This document shows positions 11,891 through 23,930 of a stretch of DNA of 64,000 nt, piece by piece. The notes below the pieces were generated by a model. It made no database searches, was not told where the DNA came from, and worked only from the letters and a program-made list of their open reading frames with translations. A program made the translations under genes and the position numbers. The first letter of the stretch is position 1; every line of letters starts with the position of its first letter. This stretch comes from Acorus gramineus (taxonomy: Eukaryota > Streptophyta > Magnoliopsida > Acorales > Acoraceae), in the NCBI GenBank assembly GCA_030737835.1, contig CM060856.1, positions 13,619,116-13,683,115 on the forward strand, in the 5' to 3' direction.

Positions 11891-12477
11891 TCAGTTCTGA
11901 GTCTGGGCCTCGGCCTCATACTCAGCCTTGGTGCAGCAATAGCAACGATGGTAGCGGCAGCAACGGTGACGGCACCCGTATGCGTCGGTTCCAACTTCCT
12001 GGGATTTCTCCACTGGAGTGGTCTCTGCTTACACATGCAGACGAAGAAATTAAGAATCCATCCATGAGAGAGAGAGAGAGAGAGAACTAAATTAACCCAT
12101 ATTAATATATTGGTAGTGTTATAGTATCATTTGTTTGGAAATAATAAGTTCACGTAGTATGTTTGGATCCATAATTCTACGTCCAAGTCTCGTTTATCCA
12201 TAATTTTTGTTCAGTTTGTATACATAAGTTACATGTGGAGGGTATTAATCAGTGTAGTTAGGATTTAATCTTTTGACCTCCTAGATTGGAATAGAATCCC
12301 AATAAAAATAAATGGAATCGAGTAGAACTCAATCAATGAAAAAGGAACATTTGTTTAACTGCTATACAAGCACTCACTTGTTGGCTCTTCCTTGGGTTGC
12401 TCAGTCATCTCCCTGGCAGACACCACCAGAAGAGCAGCCAAAAGGAGACCTAACACAATGAAAGACTTGGAAGCCAT
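11891..12477 (-). CDS. Secreted six-cysteine peptide, GRP-family-like, copy A (join 12,477-12,378 and 12,024-11,891)
   Basis: Two exons of 100 and 134 nt encode 77 residues. Exon 1 starts at the ATG at 12,477 and ends at CAA|GTGAGT; the 353-nt intron contains an (AG)n run; exon 2 begins after ..AAGCAG|AGACC and ends at TGA (11,893-11,891). Residues 1-21 (MASKSF.., a Leu/Val-rich core, ending VSA) form a clear signal peptide. Residues 22-50 are charged and Pro/Thr/Glu-rich. The tail carries six cysteines, C-x3-CC-x4-C-x-CC, rich in Arg, His and Tyr, followed by an acidic Ala/Glu/Gln end. Start and tail resemble plant glycine-rich-protein-family (PF07172) members, some of which bind wall-associated kinases, but the Gly-rich middle is missing. 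Probably apoplastic; function not known. TATA box, splice sites and poly(A) signal are all in place. Copy B differs by one residue. Confidence 0.85.
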
Positions 12478-12550
12478 TCTTAATTAACACTTTTAGGGGT
12501 CGAGAAGATATATGAGTGGAGGATGAGTAGAGGTGGTGCAACATGTAGCC

Positions 12551-12560
12551 CTATTTATAG
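12551..12560 (-). promoter_or_regulatory. TATA box of peptide gene A
   Basis: CTATAAATAG on the minus strand, 74-83 nt upstream of the ATG, implying a short 5' UTR of about 40-50 nt. It is conserved in copy B (37,004-37,013) and, as CTATAAGTAG, at the pseudogene near 44,293. Confidence 0.75.
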
Positions 12561-12874
12561 TGTGGTTTTGGGGATTGGGAGATCGTAGATACAGATATGT
12601 AGTGTACGGCATGTCGTACCAGTGAGATGCAGCTCAATCTTATCGCTTCACATGGACCCCTTTTGGATTTGTTTTTGGCATAACTTTATATAATATGATC
12701 AACAAAATACAAATTGTCTATTCTCCACGTATTCCCATCGACAACTTGCCATATTGGCAATCTCCATATCAATCAAGTCATTATTTCCAACTGAGGTTAT
12801 ATAATTCAATCGAGCTTGTATTGTGATTAGCTTTCTAGCCAAAAAACAATGCCCATTATTTCTTATCTAAATTT

Positions 12875-15179
12875 TTTTTTCGCATGGTCGGTATTAATAC
12901 TGATTTATCACACTGCACACACATAATTATATTTTCTTACGGTTAATTAAAAGAATTTTTTATTTATGTAGATGAGTTTGAGAGGCATGAAGATAAACTA
13001 TGCCGAGAGGAATAGTTAATGTCGGTAAAGCTGAGTGGTGAACAGAGAGACTACTAGGATATTCATTGGGATCTTATTAGGAGATGCTCTATTGATGTTG
13101 ATACTGTAATGTGTACTTCAGTACTCGGAGCGCGAAAGATGAAATAAAAATTTTATAATGAAACGTAAAGCATTAATTTTCAAAACACATAAACCTATTG
13201 TAGATTATCATACCATAATTAGGTACAAATTACACTAAATGAAATTATGGAGAGAAAACCAGAGCTGGCTCTGGATATAAACAAATAAGACAGCTAGCCG
13301 CCGCCTAAAACCTCCTCCCAAAGACGACGTCTAAATTATACCGGAAAAATTGCTTCTTTTTTTTTTGTCTCTTTTTAGTTTTTTAATTTAATTATTTATA
13401 TATTTCTATTTTTTGCTATTTTTTGGAATTTCTATTTTGTTTGATTTTAAAAACTAACACCAATGTTTTTTTTCCGCTGATGAAAAAAGCTTGACAATTG
13501 TTGTCCCCTATTGGGTTAGGTTGTTCTTTTCACATTTTTTCTTTATTTCCATTTTTTTATTTTTTTATTTCCTTAATTCTCAGTGAAATTAAGGCTACCT
13601 CTGCTGTTTGTTTTGGTCTCACGAAAAATTCTTTCAAATAATCGTCAATAAACAGGTGAGTAAGTTAGAGCCAAAACTCGAACTCAAGACTTGCCATTAA
13701 CACAATTAAATCTTAAATCGCTACGCCATGGTTATGGGAACATATGTTCAGTGAAAAATTTTATTTTTATCATCTTCTAGTTTTGTCTGTTATTTATTTT
13801 AGCAACAAATCTTTTAGTCTTAGAGGTAGGGTTATAATGCAGCATGCCACTTCAGACTTGACCCTAGTTAAGGACTTAGGGTTAAGCAAAAATGCAATTT
13901 GAGAATTTTTTTGTAAAAAATTTATCAAGAGATTAACTATTCATTGTCACAAATAATTGTATGTGAACATGGAGCTCCATTTCAAAAATTAGCCTAAGAC
14001 ACCGGCTAGTATTCTGGTTATTCTAAAATATATTAACCTTGTTCACAAATTAATAGCACGAGATAATGACCTTGTTCTTGTCCGAATTAGCCTAGTATAT
14101 ATTTCTTCATAATAAGTTCAGCTTAATTGGAAAATAAAATCTCCACGTCTTATATCAAACATACTGTCCAAAGACAGTGAAATGCTGTCATTTACCAACA
14201 TAATTAAAAACATGTTGATACAGTAACATTAAAAATCAAATTAGTATATCATGCCAAATTTATAAACTTCACATTCAAGATAATAAATGCTCTCCCTTTC
14301 AAATCTTATCCACTTGACTTAATTTTCATGCGGGCCTGATTCATATCTCTAGAGAGACAATATATATATATTCACTGTCTTTGGTTCACATGCTTGTACC
14401 AGGGAGACATGAAAAAGAAAAGGATAATGCAAGTCTCAATCCTGAACCCATACATGTTGATATTTAAAAATAGTATACATTGTTTAATATATATATATAT
14501 ATATTATAAAAAAATAATATATAATTTAATGTATTCTATAGGTTCATTTACAGAATAAGTAAAAAAAAATTAAAAAAGTATCTATTATGAGTGTATGATA
14601 CTAATAACTTAAATGAGACTGGATTTAGAGTTGAAAAAATAAAAATCGTGCTAACACTCAAAAGATAATCTTTCCATAATAGATAAGTGTACCTAATTAA
14701 AAAATAACTGTTTCCTCAGGCATTTGAGATTAGGGTCGCCTCAGATCCCCCAGTCCTATCTAACTCCATTTTGAATGGCATTAATTTTAGAAGAAATAAC
14801 AAAATGACATTGTATCCTACACTTATAAATAAAAATAAAAAAAACATATATAGACGATGTCATGTCCATGCAATCCGATTTTATCTAACGAAGGCATATG
14901 TTTACCAGGATAATACACGTGATTTTTTGATATTTTTACTTAAAAATATATATTTTATCATTAGAGTATAATATTTCATAAATTTATAAAATTAAATATT
15001 CCTTCCATAAAATATAAATTCTAAAAAAAGAAAATTAATTTCAAGAATATTCTGTTGACCACTTATGTTTTTGGTCCCTTAAATTAACTTATGAAAACAC
15101 ACACAACTTCCAATCCAAATTTCATCGATATGTTTTTGTTTTTCTCAATATGGCATCTAGTTAACAGTGTACATACATA
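12875..15179. other. Gene-free AT-rich stretch, start of the A-only region
   Basis: This begins the 11.5 kb present in unit A but missing from B. No convincing gene. Near 13,262-13,320 the stretch 'cagagctggctctgg ... gccgccgcctaaaacctcc' resembles decayed transposon-end sequence, but I could not find the partner end. Confidence 0.6.
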
Positions 15180-15187
15180 TGCATAAC

Positions 15188-15990
15188 TAGGCCTGTCAAC
15201 GGGTCGGGTCCGGGTCGAGTCGGGGCGGACCCGGACCCGACCCGTGACAGGACCCGGCGGGTCCGGGTCCAACCTAGGACCCGGCGGGTCCGGGAAAATG
15301 TGGACCCGGACCCGGACCCGTCGGACCCGGGTCGGGTCCGGGTCCGACCCGACCCGGATGGTTGGGTAAAAAAAAAAACAGAGAGAATAGCTCATGTATT
15401 TATTTGCCTTATCATTCTATTTGAAATTTTTTGTAATAAAACATTATTGTTAATGAGATTATGTTTGAATATAATTTTATGCAATTCAAAAGAAGTAAAT
15501 GAATTATTAAACAACATCCAAAACAATAATCACTAACATAAAAAAACATATTAACTTAAATAATAAACATAACTAACCTAAACAACATTCAAAACAATAA
15601 ATACTAACATATTAACCTAAATAATAAACATAAATCATGCAACAAACTAATTAATCATACAAATTCAAAAGCTAATAAGTTAATTGTCCAAAACAAACCG
15701 ATTTATAGGCTTGTTATGATTATGATTTATGAACTTGTAGATACAAAAATAAGTTAAGTAAGAAATAAAATTATGTATCAACTAATACTAATGGTCTTAT
15801 AATATATGAGCATATTTTAATAAAACAATCGGGTCTCGGGTCCAACGGGTCGGGGCGTGGTGGACCCGACCCGTTTGTTTGTTTGGGTCTGCCGAGTCGG
15901 GTCCAACTCGGGTCGGGTCCAAATCGGGTCGGATATATTATACGTGTAATCATGTCCGGATCGGGTCGACCCGACCCGTTGATAGGCCTA
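15188..15990. mobile_element. Non-autonomous hAT element with GGGTCGGG subterminal repeats
   Basis: An 803-bp element with terminal inverted repeats TAGGCCTGTCAACGGGTCGGG (first 20 bp almost identical to the complement of the other end, TAGGCCTATCAACGGG), flanked by a perfect 8-bp duplication TGCATAAC (15,180-15,187 and 15,991-15,998). The outer ~180 bp on each side are dense arrays of GGGTCGGG/GGACCCG and very GC-rich; the centre (15,370-15,820) is AT-rich and non-coding. The 8-bp duplication and TAGG termini fit hAT. Asp-Pro/Arg-Val peptides from the GC arms are artefacts. No counterpart in units B or C. Confidence 0.9.
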
Positions 15991-16357
15991 TGCATAACAA
16001 TATACAAATTACGTACCAATACACAGATATTGATAACAGTGTACAAATAGCTTGAAAGGCACTTGTTTAACAACAGAGTGCACAATAATATAAATGATAA
16101 TTTTAAAATCCAAATAAGAGAAACAACATGTCTAGCTAAACTTAAAAGTGTTTTCATTAGACATTTTAAGCACGTGAAAATAATTCTTAATTAGAACAAA
16201 AAAAAGTCAAAAGAGGTTGAAAATGAAATAGCGAATTAATATTTCCCTCAAAAAACGAAAGCAAGCAACGTACATCTCTAACATTATCATAACAAATAAT
16301 TTATTTTTAGACAACTTAAGGCACCGTGTCGGCCGTCCACTTTGATTATGACAAAAC

Positions 16358-16631
16358 TGTTATAAACTAAGTAAAATATAACTACATAAACAAAATACAC
16401 AAATAAATAGAAAAGTAGAGAGAGGTATTTATTCTTCAATTATTGGTTATTGAATACATGAGAAACCCCTCTGTTTATACAATGCATGGAGGAATCCCAA
16501 AGGTGGGGAGTTACAAGTCTATAGAGATGAGGGGGGAGATAATGGAGTGATTAATAATGAGGGTTATGGAATTGAAGAGTGGGGGAGGTTATGGCTTAGA
16601 TGAGTAGTGGTTATCCACTATATTCACAACA
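16358..16631 (-). repeat. 3' LTR of Copia element 1
   Basis: Starts TGTTATAAACTAAG and ends ATTCACAACA on the plus strand, so it has TG...CA ends in either reading. About 274 bp. Its TATA motif is degraded relative to the other LTR. Confidence 0.88.
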
Positions 16632-16883
16632 CTCTCCCCTTGGATGACCACCACGCTAAGATAATTACCTCATTAAAACCTTGCTTAGAAAACCCAATGG
16701 AAAAAAACTAAAGCTAAGGAAAAAGAGTACAATGTAACTTAATCGTATAATGGTGTATGCGTTTGACACTGCCTCATTAAAACCTTGCCAGAAAAACCCA
16801 ATGGGACAAAATCTAGGCGAAGGAAAAATAGTACAGTTCGCAAAATGTCATAAAAAATTACTCCCCCTCATAAGTACAAGATT

Positions 16884-17444
16884 TCAAGAATTTTGGTCGC
16901 AAACTCGTCGCATCCCGATTTCATACACCAGCTTCTTGAATGTTGACGTCGACAAAGCTTTAGTGAACAAATCTGGAAGATTGTCCTTTGACTGAATTTG
17001 TTGAACATCAATTTCATGTCTCTGCTGGAGCTCATGAGTGTAAAAGAATTTTGAAGAAATATGCTTCGTTCTATCACCCTTGATATATCCCCCTTTGATT
17101 TGAGCAATGCATGTTGCATTGTTTTCATATATAGTTGTTGGAACATGTGTAATGAGAGATAGTCCGCATACAGTATGAATATGATGAACCAAAGACCATA
17201 TCCACACGCATTCCCGACTTGCTTCGTGGAGTGTAAGAATCTCATAGTGGTTAGAAGACATGGCAACAAAAGTCTGTTTCGTAGATCGCCAAGAGATTGT
17301 TGTGCCACCGCAAGTGAATACATAGCCTGTTTGTGAGCGACCCTTGTGAGGATCTAAAATATATCCTGAATCTGCATAACCCTTCAGTTGTGCACTATTA
17401 TTGGAATCCTTTTGCATAGAATAGACCCATTTCTGACGTTCCAC
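16884..17444 (-). pseudogene. Copia element 1 RNase H domain
   Basis: The minus-strand frame contains GYADSGYILDPHKGRSQTGY, then a GGTTISW motif, and SSNHYEIL..HEASRECVW, the standard Copia RNase H signature. The catalytic Asp and the Glu in NHYEI are present. The frame runs to just short of the polypurine tract but overlaps the reverse-transcriptase fragment in another frame, showing a frameshift near 17,420. Confidence 0.85.
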
Positions 17445-18483
17445 GAAGATAACGAAAAATGTGCTTCACACCATTCCAATGCCTTCGAGTTGGTGCAGAT
17501 CTAAATTTGGCCAATAAATTAACTGAAAATTCAATGTCAGGTCTAGTGCGTTGGGCCAAATATAATAAGGCACTAATTGCACTAAGATATGGTACTTCAG
17601 CACCAAGAAGATTTTCTGTGTCTTCTTTTGGACAAAAAGGATCTTTCTTTGGGCTAAGTAACCTGACCACCATAGGAGTACTTAATGGATGGCATTTGTC
17701 AATATTAAAACGCTTTAGGATTTTTTCAACATATGTTGTTTGATGAACAAGTATCACTTTTGAACTTTGCTCAATCTATAAGCCGAGAAAGTATCTTGTT
17801 TTTCCAAGATCTTTCTTTTCAAACTACTTTTTCAGATATTCGGAAGCCTTTTCGAGCTCTTCAAGAGTCCCAATTAGATTAATATCATCAACATACACTG
17901 CAATAATAGCAAATCGGAGTTCCGTTTTCTTAATAAATACACAGGGGCATATTGGATCATTGACATATCCTTCTTTTATTAAATACTCACTAAGACGGTT
18001 ATACCACATTCATCAAGATTGCTTTAATCCATACAAGGATCACCTTAGCTTGATTGAATACATGTTTCGTGGTTTTGCTTCAGGCAATTTTAGTCCTTCA
18101 GGAACTTTCATATAAATGTCGGTATCTAATTTTTCATATAAATATGTAGTAACCACATCCATTAGATGCATGTTAAGTCCTTCGGAGACTACAAGACTGA
18201 TTAAATACCGAAATGTGATTATGTCCATCACAGGAGAATATGTCTCTTCAAAATCTATCCCAGGTCTCTACAGGAAACCCTGTGCCACAAGACGAGCATT
18301 GTATCTAACAATCTCGTTTCTTTCATTTCCTTTTCTTGCAAACACCCATTTACATCCTATTGATTTAACACCTTCAGGGGTTAGGACTACTGGTCCAAAT
18401 ACTTTGTGTTTTGCAAGTGAATCCAATTTTGTTTGAATAGTAGCTTTCCATTGTAGCCAACATTTTTTTTCTTCTGCATTCAT
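17398..18483 (-). pseudogene. Copia element 1 reverse transcriptase, fragmented
   Basis: Pieces in several frames read the start of the domain (CKWVFARKGNERNEIVRYNARLVAQGF), a middle piece (MDVVTTYLYEKLDTDIYMKVPEG), the catalytic-loop piece with YVDD (IIAVYVDDINLIG) and the downstream connection (LAQRTRPDIEFSVNLLAKF). YVDD survives, but at least four breaks separate the pieces, so no functional polymerase can be made. Confidence 0.85.
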
Positions 18484-19263
18484 CCATTAAACGTAGTTCT
18501 AAATCATTATCTGAAATGATTTTTGTAGCTACTGCAAATGAGAATATATTATCAACAAGTACTTTTTTTCGATCCCACAATATTTGTGAATTTGCATAAT
18601 TTATGGAAATTTCTTCATTTCCATGTACTTGTTCTTTATGCACGGGCATCACTTCAGGAACATCAGTCTCTTCGGTGACTTGTGTCACTTCAGGGGCTTC
18701 TTCCTCTATAAGAGTTATTATTGTGGGTCTTTCAAGTGTTTCATGCTCTTCTACAGAATTATTCTTCATTGTTTTTCTCCTTTGAGGAGCTGAATCTTTT
18801 GAGCCTATAGGTCTTCCATGCTTAAGGCGTGTTTTTGTTGATTCATTAGCCGGCATCTCAACAGTTTTTCCTATTGGAACATTAATCCGAGTTGGAGTAT
18901 TAGCATCTGGAATATGTGGAATGTATCTGGCAACCCATGCGCAATTCTTTGAAGATGAGTGATTCTTTGCACTTCAGTTTCACATTGGTTAGTGCGAGGA
19001 TCAAGATGAGACAAAGATGGAGTTTGCCAAGTAAGTTCACGTTGTTCTTCTGACGACGGATTTTCTCCACCTAACGACAGGAATATTGTCTCATCAAAAT
19101 GACAATCCATAAATCGAGCGGTAAAAACATTCCATGTTAATGGTTCAAGATATATTATAATAGAAGGAGAATCAAAGCCTACATAAATTCTCAATCGACG
19201 TTGAGAGCCCATTTTAGTTCGTTGTGTAGGGGCAATAGGAACTTGTACAGCACAACAAAAAAT

Positions 19264-20035
19264 TCAAAGATGTGAAATATTTGGTTGATGACCTAGTACG
19301 AGCTGTAAAGGGGAATATTGATGATAAGCAGTTGGCCGAAGGTGAAGTAATACTGCTGCATGCAATAAAGCGTGAACCCAAGCTAAAATGGATAATTTTG
19401 TCCTCAAAAGCATAGGACGTGCAATTAGCTGAAGATGCTTAATAAATGATTCAGCTAATCTATTTTGGGTGTGCACATGAGCAACAGGGTGTTCAACATC
19501 GATGCCATGCAACATACAATAGTCGTTAAAAGTTTTCGATGTGAATTCACCAGCTCCATCAAGGCGTATTGACTTTATAGGATAATCCAAAAAAATGAGA
19601 CTGTAATCGGATTATCTGAGCAAGTAGTCTTGCAAATGCAGCATTCCGAGTGGATAATAGACAAACATGCGACCATCTAGCAGATGCAACTATCAATACC
19701 ATGAAATACTTGAATGGTCCACATGTGGGGTGGATTGGGCCACATATATCCCCTTGGATTCTTTGCAAAAATGTTGGTGACTCAACATTGACTTTTGTAG
19801 GGGATGGTCTAACTATCAATTTTCCTTGTGAGCACGAAGTGCATTGATAGTGATTAGGTAAAAGAATCTTCTGGTTCTTTAACGAATGCCCAAATGAATT
19901 ATCAATTATTCGACGCATCATTGTAGACCCTGGATGCCCGAGACGATCATGCCAAAGTGTAAAAATATCTGAATCATAGAACTTCTGGTTCGTTACAGCA
20001 TATGATTCGATTGTTTTTATGGTTGTATAATACAA
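19264..20035 (-). pseudogene. Copia element 1 GAG-pre-integrase and integrase
   Basis: The zinc-binding region reads LWHDRLGHPGSTMMRRII followed by CTSCSQGK; the core shows GDICGP and, in a second frame, SIRLDGAGEFTSK and a Q-N-R-L-A-E-S segment matching the usual QNGLAE motif around the catalytic Glu. A frameshift near 19,575 separates the two halves. 18,871-19,212 is the integrase C-terminal side (RIYVGFDSPSI). Confidence 0.85.
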
Positions 20036-20080
20036 CCCGGATGAGAGAGCATGAAGTTTCTCTAATATATGTTTTTGGCC

Positions 20081-20400
20081 TTAAACAATTGAAGTAATAC
20101 ATAAATACTCCATATTGTTTTCACTTATAGTCTCAATATGATATCCATTAAGACGGATATCCTTAAAACTTAGCAGATTTCTTCTGGATCTTGCTGAATA
20201 TAATGTATCATTAATACAAAATTTTGTACCTCCTGGTAATATTATATTTGCTCTTCCAGAGCCTTCAATTAATTTTGTAGTATCAGAGATGGTATTAACA
20301 TTTGCATTGATTAATGTCAACGTTGAAAAATATTTTTTTTCTTCGTAGGATCGTATGAGTTGTAGCGCTGTCTGTCAGATAGATGTCACCAACCATAGCC
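20081..20400 (-). pseudogene. Copia element 1 aspartic protease
   Basis: The minus strand near 20,350-20,395 reads DIYLTDSATTHTILR, with the DSA active-site triad of Copia proteases, then after a frameshift at a poly(T) run continues as a typical C-terminal half (GGTKFCINDTLYSARSRRN). Broken, therefore inactive. Confidence 0.8.
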
Positions 20401-20531
20401 ATTCTTGTAAAAAGAAAAACAAAATAAATAAGATAAATATAGAAGACATAAAATTGCATTTTATTGAAATAAAGAAAAGTTCATAAAAAAAGAAGGAAAA
20501 TTACATGAAGTAAATGCTAAAATGAGAAATA

Positions 20532-21569
20532 TTAGTGGATGTGGACATTTCCCTCATCAATCATATGACCGATGTTGCCATCAGAATTAGCAAAGAAATC
20601 TGATATATTCAAATGAGTAATATCTGATGGGCCAACATGGTTTACAGGGTCAACAAAATTTAGTTCGACATTATTTCCTTTGTCTGTGATTGATGCCTGA
20701 TAAAGGTCAACTAAATGTCTTGGCGTATGACAGGTACGTGACCAGTGTCCTTTACCACCGCATCGATAGCATGCAGTCTCATTATTTTTTGAAGGTCTGT
20801 TCATCAAACCTTTTCCTCTGTTGTGCTGCCCTTCATTCCACATCTGGTGGTTAGAGTTGCTATCTTTATGAACCTTGTAATTCCGATTGTCGTTTCGACC
20901 ACGACCTCGTCCTCATCCTCGTCCACGTCCACGTCCACGGGTAGACATCGTGGATGCATTTGCTTCAGGCATTAATGCATTTGCTTCAGGCAGTGATGCA
21001 GAACCAGTTGGACGGGATGCATGATTTTTCAATAAAAGTTTGTTTTGCTCGGCAACAAGGAGGCACGAAATTAATGCCGAGTATTTTTCAAATCTTCACT
21101 CTCGATACTGCAGGAGCACATTCGAGGCATGAAAAGTAGAATATGTTTTTTCTAACATATCCTCTTCTGTCACCTTTTCACCACACAACTTAAGTTGTGA
21201 ACTAATTTTAAAAATGGCAGAATTATAATCAGCAACAGATTTGAAATCTTGCAATCGCAGGTGCATCCAATCATACCGAGCTTTGGGGAGGATGACAGTC
21301 TTTTGGTGATCATATCGATCTTTCTAGCTCTCCCAAAGGGTAAGAGGATCTTTCACCGTGAGGTACTCGCTTTTGAGATCCTCATGAACGTGGTGGCGAA
21401 GGAAAATCATTGCTTTTGCGCGGTCCTGCAGGGACTCTTGATTTCCTTGCTTTATTGTGTTGCCAAGGTTCATGGCATCAAGATGAATTTCAGCATCAAG
21501 TATCCACGAGAGATAGTTGTTGCCCGAAATATCAAGTGCGGTGAATTCGAGTTTTATAAGATTCGACAT
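20532..21569 (-). pseudogene. Copia element 1 gag with CCHC zinc knuckle
   Basis: Starts at the ATG at 21,569 (MSNLIKLEFTALDISGNNYL), a typical UBN2-type Copia gag start. It breaks after about 80 codons, passes an Arg/Gly-rich stretch near 20,890-20,940 and ends with the zinc knuckle CYRCGGKGHWSRTCH (CX2CX4HX4C with His as last ligand in this reading). Several frames are involved. Confidence 0.82.
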
Positions 21570-22514
21570 GGTAGATATCTCTATAAGAAAAATAAAATAA
21601 TGTCACCACATGTATCAAGAATATAAATAAAAATATAAAAAATAAAACTTGAAGAATTAATTGTTTACCTTAAATAATATAGGTTCGGCAATAAGTATTT
21701 GCAATACTAACATATTTAATAATTTTGAAAATCATGGATTTACGAAAAAATTCATACAAAAGGGACTACCTTTATTAAAAAAAATGTGCACTATTCACTA
21801 AAATATTTCTACATTTAAAGACACAAATAGAATTGAATATGTTTATAGTCATTTAACATCAAATCAATATGATATCATGTCTTTCAAGTTTGTGTACCAT
21901 GTCAAAATGAGTAGGTGATGGACAAAATTTTGATCGACCAGTATGTACGTTTTTAAAAATATAATAAAAAGAAAAAAAACATATTTGGTCTATAGATGAA
22001 TTTAAAAGGAGAATCTGTATGACATTATTGAGGGCATCTAATGCATTTTTTTTTTTCAAGAAAAGATGGATAGATTCTGCTATGAAGGAATAATGGTAGA
22101 AGAGGTGATGAACTTTGTTCAAAATGCATGAAGGCATGATTTATTAAAATCACAAATGCTATCGTACAGCTATTAGACAATGAAATAAGCACATGAAGAA
22201 ACAGAAACTCTAATCTAAATTTAATAGGTTTACAAACAGTTTTTTTTTTTAATACTATGCTATAGAAAATGCATAAAGAAATGCGTTCTTAAAACAAATC
22301 TATAAAAGAATATAACGCGTGGGTATATTTAATTATGAAGCATAGAGTAAAAAAAACAAGAACCATTTTTCTTTATCAAAAAGAAAATTATAAAATTTTC
22401 TACCATGTTGTACACAAAATATAAGATAAGATCATGATGATTTGAGCATCATGAACTCACCAAAATACAAACTTCTTTAGCGAATTAGACAAGAGTTTCG
22501 TCGTGTTGACAACG

Positions 22515-22790
22515 TGTTATAAACTAAGTAAAATATAACTACATAAACAAAATACACAAGCAAATAGAGAAGTAGAGAGAGGTATTTATTCTTCAATTGT
22601 TGGTTGTTGAATATATGAGAAACCCCTCTATTTATAGGGTGCATGGAGGAATCCCAAAGGTGGGGAGTTACAAGTCTATAGAGGTGAGAGGAGAGATAGT
22701 GGGATGATTAATAGTGATGGTTATGAAATTAAAGAGTGGGGGAGGTTATAACTTAGAGGAGTGGTGGTTATCCACTATATTCATGATACA
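22515..22790 (-). repeat. 5' LTR of Copia element 1
   Basis: 276 bp matching 16,358-16,631. It contains an intact minus-strand TATA motif CTATAAATAG at 22,628-22,637, the expected promoter of the element. The inner edge borders a leader that begins CGTTGTCAACACG on the minus strand. Confidence 0.88.
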
Positions 22791-22937
22791 TCATTTTTTA
22801 ATATTTTGTGGGACAAATGATTGAGAGAGATGAGTCTGGCCCATCCATGCACCTTTAATTCGTGGGGGACCGTTTTGACTTTTGATTCTTTTCACATCCC
22901 GAATATAGGGCAAGCTGAATTGTGTATTTAATATTAA

Positions 22938-23380
22938 GGAAAAATTTATATAACTTCATGAAAACACTTAATAAATTCAAATAAATCTCTGAATAAAATT
23001 TTTGTTAATAGATGATGAATATTTTGTACATATTTCATTTAGTAACCCTGATTGAAACCATGATATATGAAAAAACTATAATGGGTTAAAAATGCGAAAA
23101 ATCATATAGAAATGATAATTTTATCATCTCTGGATATATTATAAAACTATATCCGGATGGATAAAATCGTCATTTATAGAAGATTTTTCATATTTTTAAC
23201 ACATTGTAGGATTTTTTGGTATACTGTGTTTTCTACCAGGGTTAACCAAATATAATATTCACAAAATATTCATCATGTGTAAACGTAAATTTTATTTTGG
23301 GGGTTATTTGGATTTACTAGGTGTTTTCAGGGGGTTATATGGATTTTAAGAAAAATCAGAGGGTTATATGAATTTTTCCC
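22938..23380. mobile_element. Inverted-repeat MITE-like element, GGAAAAATTTATATAAC family
   Basis: Ends GGAAAAATTTATATAAC and, inverted, GGGAAAAATTCATATAACCC; inner arms mirror each other over roughly 150-200 bp (hairpin-forming). Flanks contain TTAATATTA-like sequence on both sides, but the AT-richness prevents a firm target duplication. Same family as 4,626-5,077. Confidence 0.7.
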
Positions 23381-23699
23381 TTAATATTAATATTAGTCTT
23401 TAATATTTGCTTTTTTTAATGTCTCTTTGTTTCTTATATTTAAGACTCTTGAAGTTTCAATTAATAAATGAAAAGGATAGAAATTATCTACCGTCAACTA
23501 AAAAAAAAATCATATTACTATTTGCCTTTAAAAAAATATTTTGGTGTTTTTTTTTCCTTAACTCTCTTTCTCTCATCCTATGTAATCACATTCAGACATT
23601 ATATGTTTTGATTATGTTGATTGAAATAAATATATCCACAAATTCTTTAAAAAGGGAACTTTGAACCAGTTTTCACTATTTGTAATTTTTTTATTTTTA

Positions 23700-23930
23700 T
23701 TTTTTGTAGAAAATCCATCAAGGGGCTACAAAGTCCCATAGTACAGTACAACTAATAGTACATTACAACTACTAGGTTGGTTACATTGCCCCCAAACAGA
23801 GCCCAAAGGGGCTAAATAGTACATTTTTCTACCCCAGAGAGAGTCGATCATCTGTCTCCCATATGACACGAGGGTGTCATCTACCACCATAACACGCTGT
23901 GTGAGATCATTGTTTGTAATTCCTGATATT
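23700..23930. repeat. Dispersed repeat shared with 47,150-47,340
   Basis: About 190-230 bp shared in the same orientation ('acaactactaggttggttacat', 'aaaggggctaaata', 'gacacgagggtgtcatctacca'). A minus-strand reading in both copies ends in a similar G-V-E-K-C-x-I-stop, but it is interrupted here by a TGA. It may be the 3' end of a transcribed gene or element; identity not recognised. Confidence 0.6.

Larger units (their letters stand above)
16358..22790 (-). mobile_element. Degenerate Copia LTR retrotransposon (element 1)
   Basis: About 6.4 kb, oriented leftwards, with recognisable LTRs at both ends and gag, protease, integrase, reverse transcriptase and RNase H in Copia order. A polypurine tract (AAGGGGAGAG on the minus strand) abuts the left LTR. 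The LTRs differ at roughly 25 positions by eye, and the coding region is split by many frameshifts and stops, so the element is old and dead. No target-site duplication is visible (AAAAC left, TCATT right), and the primer-binding site could not be matched to the usual initiator-Met sequence. It lies in the part of unit A that unit B has lost. Confidence 0.92.

Noticed and set aside
11830..12036. 68-codon minus-strand frame over peptide exon 2 (and its copy at 36,271-36,477)
   Set aside because: It is a shadow frame: it begins in the intron before the acceptor and lacks a signal or domain, whereas the spliced frame gives a coherent secreted cysteine peptide.
15084..15536. Asp-Pro/Arg-Val-rich frames
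   Set aside because: Translations of the GGGTCGGG arrays of a hAT element.
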